Below are positions 24,530 through 29,310 of a stretch of DNA of 29,310 bases, piece by piece. Source of the stretch: DATBLZ01 sp036555065 (lineage in GTDB: Bacteria; Pseudomonadota; Gammaproteobacteria; Steroidobacterales; Rariloculaceae). Both the position numbers and the translations under genes were made by a program. Numbering within the stretch: the first letter of the stretch is position 1; every line of letters begins with the position of its first letter. The stretch is from contig DATBLZ010000037.1 of NCBI GenBank assembly GCA_036555065.1, forward strand, positions 1-29,310, given 5' to 3'. Below the pieces are notes generated by a model that was not told the origin of the DNA, searched no databases, and saw only the letters and a program-made list of their open reading frames with translations.

Positions 24530-25854
24530 GCGCGGCTCCGGAGATCGGCATCGTCGGCGGCGGGCTCGCGGGCAGCCTGCTCGCAATACTCTGCGCGCGG
24601 CGCGAATTGCGGCCGATCGTCGTCGAGCGCGATGCGTCGTTCGACGAGTCGACGACCACGGACGGGCGCTCGATCAACCTTGCGCTTGCGGCCCGCGGCA
24701 TCGGAGCGCTGCGTTACGCCGGCGTGCTCGCCGATATCGAGCCGCTGTTGCTGCCGATGGCCGGCCGCAGAGTGCACGAGGACGGCGCGGAGCGCTTCCT
24801 CCCCTACGGGCAACGCCGCGACGAGCGCATCTACTCGGTCTCGCGCGCCGGGCTGAGTCGGCGGCTCTTCGAGATCGCGCGCGACCGCTTCGGCGTCGAA
24901 TATCGGTTCCGCCACGAATGCACAGGAATAACGGCTGCGGGCAGAGCGCAGATTCGCTCGGCCCAAGACGCGTACGAGCTCGAGGCGAGCTTCCTCGTCG
25001 GCGCCGACGGCGCAGGCTCGGCCGTGCGCCGCGCGCTCGAGGCAGCCGGTGTCGTACGCGCGACCGAGGATATGCTCGATCACGGCTACAAGGAGCTCAC
25101 GTTGGCGGCGACGGCCGCGGGCGAATTCGCGCTCGCGCCCGAGGCCTTGCATATCTGGCCGCGCGGCAACTTCATGCTCATCGCGCTGCCGAATCTCGAT
25201 CGAACCTTCACGGCGACGCTGTTCTTGCCGCTCACGGGTGAGCCGAGCTTCGCGAGCGTCGGCGCCGATGCCCAGAGCTTCTTCGCCGTGCACTTCGCCG
25301 ACGCCATCCCGCTGATCCCGAAGCTCGAGCACGAGTACAACGCGCACCCCGTTGGCCATCTCGGCACGCTGACGTGCACGCCTTGGAGCCATTCGGGACG
25401 CGTGCTCCTCATCGGCGACGCCGCGCATGCGATCGTGCCGTTTCACGGCCAAGGTATGAACGCCGCGTTCGAGGACTGCGTCGAGCTCGATCGCCTCTTC
25501 GACGAGCACGGCAGCGAATGGCCGCGGATCTGCGCGGAGTTCGAGCGCCGCCGCACGGGCAACGCCGCCGCGATCGCCACCATGGCGCTCGAGAACTATC
25601 GCGAGATGCGCGACGACGTTCGTAGCCCCAGGTTCCGACTCAAAGCGGAGCTCGCGTTCGAGCTCGAGCGCCGCCACGCGAAGTTCATTCCGCGCTACGC
25701 AATGGTCATGTTCCACCCGGAGATCAGCTATGCCGAGGCGCGCCGGCGCGGCGCCGTGCAGGCCGAGATACTCGAGCTGTTGACTGAAGGTGCTCGCTCG
25801 CTCGGGGACGTCGACTTCAAGCGCGCGGCAGCGTTGATAGCCGAACGGCTATGA
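24526..25854 (+). CDS. kmo: Kynurenine 3-monooxygenase
   Basis: A 442-residue FAD-dependent aromatic hydroxylase that converts kynurenine to 3-hydroxykynurenine using NADPH and oxygen. It has the FAD fold GIVGGGLAG (8-16), the conserved GRSINLALAARG segment, the second FAD motif LIGDAAHAIVPFHGQGMNA (about 295-313), and C-terminal residues typical of bacterial Kmo. No C-terminal membrane anchor is seen, as in other bacterial forms. The ATG at 24526 overlaps the kynU stop; upstream in-frame codons lie inside kynU. It is the last gene of the plus-strand run. Genes for tryptophan dioxygenase, kynurenine formamidase and quinolinate phosphoribosyltransferase are not in the window. Confidence 0.95.
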   Translation: MSAAPEIGIVGGGLAGSLLAILCARRELRPIVVERDASFDESTTTDGRSINLALAARGIGALRYAGVLADIEPLLLPMAGRRVHEDGAERFLPYGQRRDERIYSVSRAGLSRRLFEIARDRFGVEYRFRHECTGITAAGRAQIRSAQDAYELEASFLVGADGAGSAVRRALEAAGVVRATEDMLDHGYKELTLAATAAGEFALAPEALHIWPRGNFMLIALPNLDRTFTATLFLPLTGEPSFASVGADAQSFFAVHFADAIPLIPKLEHEYNAHPVGHLGTLTCTPWSHSGRVLLIGDAAHAIVPFHGQGMNAAFEDCVELDRLFDEHGSEWPRICAEFERRRTGNAAAIATMALENYREMRDDVRSPRFRLKAELAFELERRHAKFIPRYAMVMFHPEISYAEARRRGAVQAEILELLTEGARSLGDVDFKRAAALIAERL

Positions 25855-25926
25855 GAGCAAAGCTATCCACAGAATCCCTCAGCGGAGGTGTGGCCGCATC
25901 GTCGTCTCGTCCAGCGCAAGTCGATT

Positions 25927-26253
25927 TCACACGAGCTTGCTCGAAACCAACCGATTGAGACTCACGCCCGCTTCCGCCGCTTGCATCGCGAGCGTCCGAT
26001 GAACATGCGGGGGCACTCGCACAACGAATTTTCCGCTATACGAACGCGCAGCGATTGGCTCCGGTAACGACTCCTTTCTGCGCATGAGGTCGGTAACGGA
26101 TCTCTGCACGAGCCGACGAATTCCCTGTAACGCCCTTTCCGGCGTCTGCTCCAACCAACTGAGGCTCGGAAATTCGGCACACAATCCGACGTATTCATGA
26201 TCGTCATCCGACCACGTCACCCGATACGTGTATTTGTCCGGCCGCCTAGGCAT
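25927..26253 (-). CDS. hicB: HicB-family antitoxin, apparently orphan
   Basis: A 108-residue protein. Residues 8-60 form the partial RNase-H-like HicB fold (YTYRVTWSDDDHEYVGLCAE, then LSWLEQTPERALQGIRRLV). Residues 72-108 form a ribbon-helix-helix DNA-binding tail (SGKFVVRVPPHVHRTLAM, GVSLNRLVSSKL). Such proteins neutralise HicA-type mRNA interferases and repress their own promoter. The ATG at 26253 overlaps by 8 bases the end of a HicA-like fragment upstream, which keeps the normal toxin-antitoxin order although the toxin is truncated. The antitoxin itself looks intact and could regulate other promoters or protect against a toxin elsewhere. The gene is convergent with kmo across a 72-base spacer holding nothing recognisable. 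Confidence 0.88.
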   Translation of the reverse strand: MPRRPDKYTYRVTWSDDDHEYVGLCAEFPSLSWLEQTPERALQGIRRLVQRSVTDLMRRKESLPEPIAARSYSGKFVVRVPPHVHRTLAMQAAEAGVSLNRLVSSKLV

Positions 26254-26350
26254 GCTCGTCTTCCAATCGATCGATGGCGCTCAACACCTGTCGGACCTGG
26301 TACACCTTCGCTTTACCGCGATCATTCTCGAGCGTTAGTGCGGGTCTGCG
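26246..26350 (-). pseudogene. C-terminal remnant of a HicA-like toxin
   Basis: Directly after the threonine aldolase stop, a reading frame of about 31 meaningful codons encodes LTLENDRGKAKVYQVRQVL plus SAIDRLEDEHA, then TAG. This resembles the last third of HicA/YcfA-like toxins, where a strand is followed by KxYQVRQ and an acidic tail. The N-terminal part with the catalytic His (usually GSH) is absent. The frame continues upstream only as a shadow inside the aldolase gene, without a start that would rebuild the toxin. The stop overlaps the hicB ATG as in intact hicA-hicB pairs. The toxin was probably truncated by deletion against the aldolase gene. Recognition is from remembered family patterns, so moderate confidence. 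Confidence 0.6.
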
Positions 26351-26351
26351 G

Positions 26352-27389
26352 CTAGCCGGCCACGATCTCGAGCAGCAGGTCGGCGGCGCGCTCGCACTGC
26401 TGCCGCGAGACGTCGAGGTGCGTGACCGCGCGAATCGTCCGCGGGCCGAACGCAAAGATCAGAACGCCGCGCTCCTTGGCGCGCGCGACGACCGTCGGCG
26501 CGTCGGGCGCGTCCGCGGTCAAGCCAAAGACCAAGATGTTCGTCTGAACGGTCTCGAGATCGAGGATGACTTTCTTGCTCGCGCGGAGTCGCTCGGCGAT
26601 CACACGCGCATTGCGGTGATCATCCGCGAGCCGCTCGAGATTGTGGTCGAGCGCATAGAGCCCTGCGGCCGCGTAGATCCCGACCTGGCGCATCGCGCCG
26701 CCTTGCATGCGCCGGTAGCGCATGCAGCGCTCGATGAGCTCGGTCGATCCCGCGAGCACCGAGCCGCCGGGCGCGCCGAGGCCTTTCGAGAGTGCGACCG
26801 AGACGAGCTCGAACGGCGCAGCAAGCTCATCGAGCCGCCGTTTCGATGCCGTCGCGGCGTTCCAGAGCCGTGCGCCGTCGAGGTACGTTGCGATCCCACG
26901 CTCGCGTGCAGCCGCGCAGATGCGCTCGATGTCGCCTTGCGGAAAAACGATGCCGCCGGCGCGGTTGTGCGTGTTCTCGATCTCGACGAGCGTCGTCGGC
27001 GGGTAGAGCAGATGCCCGCGCGGCTTCACGGTCGCGAGAAACTCATCGACCGTGAATCTCCCCTGCTTGCCGATCGCCGTGAGCTGCACGCCGGCGTTCG
27101 CGCCCGACGCACCGGTCTCGTGCCAGACGGCGTGGCTTTCTTGGCTCACGATGACGTCGTCGCCGGGCCGCGTGAGCACGCGCAGCCCCACCTGATTCGC
27201 CATCGTTCCGGACGGGAGCCACAACGCGGCCCGCTTGCCGAGCAGTGCCGCGATGCGCTCCTGGAGCAGGTTTACGGTCGGATCCTCGCCGTATTGGTCG
27301 TCGCCGACGGGCGCAGCGGCCATCGCCGCCCGCATCGCGGCCGAAGGCCGCGTCACGGTGTCGGAGCGAAGATCGATCGTGTCAGGCAT
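26352..27389 (-). CDS. ltaE: Low-specificity L-threonine aldolase
   Basis: A 345-residue PLP enzyme that splits L-threonine and allo-threonine into glycine and acetaldehyde. It begins IDLRSDTVTRPS, the typical aldolase opening. H86 (SQESHAVWHE) is in the place of the active-site histidine, TYLDGARLWNA holds D171, and the Schiff-base lysine is K202 in ALSKGLGAPGGS. FGPRTIRAVTHLDVS near the C-terminus is also typical. Length is complete. It lies 30 bases downstream of the S41-type peptidase gene on the same strand and may share its transcript. The HicA remnant starts immediately after its stop. Confidence 0.95.
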   Translation of the reverse strand: MPDTIDLRSDTVTRPSAAMRAAMAAAPVGDDQYGEDPTVNLLQERIAALLGKRAALWLPSGTMANQVGLRVLTRPGDDVIVSQESHAVWHETGASGANAGVQLTAIGKQGRFTVDEFLATVKPRGHLLYPPTTLVEIENTHNRAGGIVFPQGDIERICAAARERGIATYLDGARLWNAATASKRRLDELAAPFELVSVALSKGLGAPGGSVLAGSTELIERCMRYRRMQGGAMRQVGIYAAAGLYALDHNLERLADDHRNARVIAERLRASKKVILDLETVQTNILVFGLTADAPDAPTVVARAKERGVLIFAFGPRTIRAVTHLDVSRQQCERAADLLLEIVAG

Positions 27390-27419
27390 GGGACAACCGA
27401 TGAGCCGGAGACATCGCGC

Positions 27420-28739
27420 TCAGCGCGGACCCGGCGGCGGTGCACTCTGCCGAACGAGCTCCTTCGCCTTCTCGAGCGCGTCGGCAGCGGGAACCGCGAT
27501 GTCGGGCGCCACACCCGTGCCCTCCCAATTCGTCTGCGTGATCGGATTGATCGCGCGCGCGAACGGCACGGCGATCGTGAAGCGGTCGTCGATGCGCTCG
27601 CCGCGCACGGGATGAGCGCCGCCGCCCGTCGTCTCGCCGACGATCGTCGCACGGCCTAATGACTTCAGGTTATACGTGAACTCCTCGCCGCCCGAGAACG
27701 TGCGCGAAGACGTCAACACGTAAACCGGCTGCGCCGCCAAGCGCTTCCCCGGCAACTCGGGCAACGTCCAATACTCTTTCGTCTCGCCTGTCGAGCGCGT
27801 CCACAGGTCATTGAGGTGCGTGCGGTCGGCGAACAGATACGTCGACACGTGCGCGACCATCGCCGGGTCTCCGCCCCCGTTGTCGCGCATGTCGACGATC
27901 AGGGCCGCGACGTTTTGCAAGAACGCCATCGCCGTCGTCGCCGTGGCGCCGCAAATCTCGGGGTTTGCGAACATGTTGAACTTCAAGTAGCCGACGTTGC
28001 CGGGCAGGATCTCGAGCTTCTCGAACCCGCAGTTGATCTGCTCCATCTGCCGGCGCATCTGCTCGAGCTGCTGAGGACTCGGTTGGGTCGGCGCTTGCGG
28101 CGGCGGCGGCATCGCCACGGGGCTGAAATTCACATTGAGATGGAGGTCCATGCTGACCTCGCGCAGGTGCTGCGTCAGCAGCCGTGCGAATTCCTCGCCG
28201 TTGGTCACGGCGTCGTAGTCGCCGCGGCTACGGTGCGCTTCGAGCGCCTCTGCCATGGCCAAGGCTTCGTCCTCGAGAACATAGATCTCCTTGAGTTTGA
28301 CGATCGCGTTGTCGATGACGCGGTTGCGGGTCTCGGCATCGATTGCGAACCCGACCACGGTTGCGCCCGGCGGAATGGCGCGCAACGAGTTTCCGGTCAC
28401 ACGTGCCGGCTCGCCTTCGGCGACGACCATTCGACCGACCCCCTGCGTCGGGCTCGCGCGCTCCTTGACGCGGTATTCGATCGCGAGCGGCTCGCTCTTG
28501 TCGATGCCGAGCAGCTCGAAGCCGCCCGTCTGGGTTCGAAACCGAAGCATCGCCTCGACGGGTTGGTCGGAGCCATATTTCTCGGCATAAGCCGCCATCT
28601 GCGCCTGGTTGCCGCTATTGAAGGCTTCGAGCCACGCAGCGAGCGTGCGGCCCGCGGGCGTGTCGGGAATGGCGATCTGGGCACCCGCCGGGGCCACGAA
28701 GAAGAGTGAAAGGACGAGCGCCAAAGATCTAACGCGCAT
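27420..28739 (-). CDS. Secreted S41-family peptidase
   Basis: A 439-residue protein with a signal peptide (residues 1-20, ending PAGAQ). Residues 25-125 form an N-terminal domain I do not recognise. A helical part (135-205) and a Pro/Gln-rich stretch with a short coil (211-236) lead into the tail-specific-protease domain (about 240-425). The domain has VDMRDNGGGDPAM and YVLTSSRTFSGGEEF, in which S349 is the likely nucleophile, followed by ATIVGETTGGGAHPV. This is the IRBP-like branch of S41, without a PDZ domain. It is probably a periplasmic or secreted peptidase of unknown substrate. The start at 28739 has GGGGGA 5 bases upstream. Confidence 0.9.
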   Translation of the reverse strand: MRVRSLALVLSLFFVAPAGAQIAIPDTPAGRTLAAWLEAFNSGNQAQMAAYAEKYGSDQPVEAMLRFRTQTGGFELLGIDKSEPLAIEYRVKERASPTQGVGRMVVAEGEPARVTGNSLRAIPPGATVVGFAIDAETRNRVIDNAIVKLKEIYVLEDEALAMAEALEAHRSRGDYDAVTNGEEFARLLTQHLREVSMDLHLNVNFSPVAMPPPPQAPTQPSPQQLEQMRRQMEQINCGFEKLEILPGNVGYLKFNMFANPEICGATATTAMAFLQNVAALIVDMRDNGGGDPAMVAHVSTYLFADRTHLNDLWTRSTGETKEYWTLPELPGKRLAAQPVYVLTSSRTFSGGEEFTYNLKSLGRATIVGETTGGGAHPVRGERIDDRFTIAVPFARAINPITQTNWEGTGVAPDIAVPAADALEKAKELVRQSAPPPGPR

Positions 28740-28783
28740 GCGGTTCCCCCGTTACGCTCCGCGCGCCGCCGCGCGAGCACCGA

Positions 28784-28795
28784 ATCTATTTAGAT
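28784..28795. promoter_or_regulatory. AT-rich palindrome upstream of the S41 gene
   Basis: ATCTA and TAGAT flank two bases in an otherwise GC-rich 99-base spacer, 45 bases ahead of the S41 peptidase start. On the minus strand it offers TAAATA-like sequence that could serve as a -10 element, but no well-spaced -35 is visible. It could be part of a promoter or operator, or chance. Confidence 0.25.
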
Positions 28796-28838
28796 GCGCC
28801 GCCCCGGTAAAGGGTCGCAAGCCGAAGCTGCGATTCGC

Positions 28839-29111
28839 TCAACTCCCGAGCCACCATGCGGCCGCTCCGCCGATGACGACCAGCAGCAGAATCGTGCGCA
28901 TGGGAATCTTCTTCGGTAAGCGGTCGCGAATGAACTCCGCTTCCTTCCTTTTGATGGTTTCCGCTGAATAGACCGGCTTGCGCTGCAACAACTCCTCGTT
29001 GAGCTGCGTCAACAGGTCCGGCAACGACAAGCCGAGGCGGCGCCAGCCGATGACGAGGAGCGCGATCGTGATGATGAGGGCAATGAGCTGCGGGAGACCG
29101 GAGGGTTCCAT
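28839..29111 (-). CDS. Small two-helix membrane protein of unknown function
   Basis: A 90-residue protein from ATG at 29111 (a GTG three bases earlier is also possible). A membrane helix near residues 6-23 is followed by a charged central part (about 24-70) rich in Lys, Arg and Glu with LSLPDLLTQLNEELLQRK, and a second helix near 71-87 ending WWLGS. Both ends would lie on the same side with the charged segment between, probably cytoplasmic by the positive-inside rule. I do not recognise the family. Codon use matches neighbouring genes and the frame is clean, which favours a real gene. No clear ribosome site is seen. It precedes the S41 gene by 99 bases. Confidence 0.6.
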   Translation of the reverse strand: MEPSGLPQLIALIITIALLVIGWRRLGLSLPDLLTQLNEELLQRKPVYSAETIKRKEAEFIRDRLPKKIPMRTILLLVVIGGAAAWWLGS

Positions 29112-29114
29112 CAC

Positions 29115-29310
29115 TGCGACGTTCTGTTATGGCGATCGGCGAAAGTTTACTCCCATTCGCTATGCGTCACACGCGCATGCCTCTCCATATCAGCGCTTCT
29201 GGTGCAGATCGCGCACGTGGCGGTGCGATTCATGAACTCCACGTTCCAAAACGATGCCCCGGGAGTGTGAAGCTGAACATCATGTACTCAAAAGTAATCT
29301 TTAGTTCGGG
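29115..29310. other. Right-edge region without a convincing gene
   Basis: No frame continues credibly to the window edge. The sequence is less GC-rich than the rest near 29260-29310. On the minus strand, 29147-29233 encodes a 28-residue ORF with a C-x2-C-x8-H-x4-H pattern, discussed as a finding. The upstream region of the small membrane protein, and probably its promoter, lies here. Confidence 0.4.

Noticed and set aside
25877..25888. CCTC/GAGG hairpin after kmo as terminator
   Set aside because: Only a 4-bp stem and no following T-run on either strand.

Overview
The window is about 29 kb of GC-rich DNA, densely coded with strongly biased codons. It most resembles a chromosomal contig of an uncultured or little-studied gammaproteobacterium. 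The main support is the gammaproteobacterial outer-membrane/cofactor block lptD-surA-pdxA-ksgA-apaH with murU beside it, plus LptD with its four cysteines. I cannot name the species. I see no rRNA, tRNA, CRISPR array or insertion sequence. The longest gene-free stretches are under 200 bases.

Left region (1-13830). A seven-gene run on the minus strand reads from 12911 down past position 1: a membrane VWA/amidotransferase-like protein, a secreted caspase/legumain-fold protein without any cysteine but with an EF-hand loop, a secreted TPR protein with a peptidase-MA HEMAH zinc site, a MoxR AAA+ ATPase, a DUF58 protein, a BatA-like VWA membrane protein, and a very large DUF4175-like protein that is open to the window edge. 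Neighbouring genes overlap by 4 bases or lie 5 to 7 bases apart, and the first four start at GTG or TTG. Divergently, a DUF4159 protein overlaps by one base (TAATG) a thiamine-diphosphate enzyme (to 15551). Together they look like one envelope-associated MoxR/VWA system carrying two protease-like partners. I regard this as the best candidate for an undescribed system here.

Middle region (15552-25854). A 189-base convergent spacer holds a hairpin over the stop codon of the ThDP gene and a 165-base imperfect palindrome. murU (minus) then diverges from a long plus-strand run: lptD, surA, pdxA, ksgA, apaH, then 3-hydroxyanthranilate dioxygenase, kynureninase and kynurenine 3-monooxygenase. Every gap in this run is 34 bases or less. 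The last three enzymes convert kynurenine to the precursor of quinolinate, so outer-membrane assembly, PLP synthesis, rRNA methylation and probably kynurenine-route NAD synthesis share one transcription unit. The usual neighbours amgK (between murU and lptD) and apaG (between ksgA and apaH) are absent.

Right region (25927-29310), minus strand. It holds a small two-helix membrane protein, a secreted S41-type peptidase, a low-specificity threonine aldolase, the C-terminal remnant of a HicA-like toxin, and an intact HicB-family antitoxin. The antitoxin seems to have lost its toxin. The last 200 bases hold no convincing gene, only a 28-codon ORF with a zinc-finger-like pattern.
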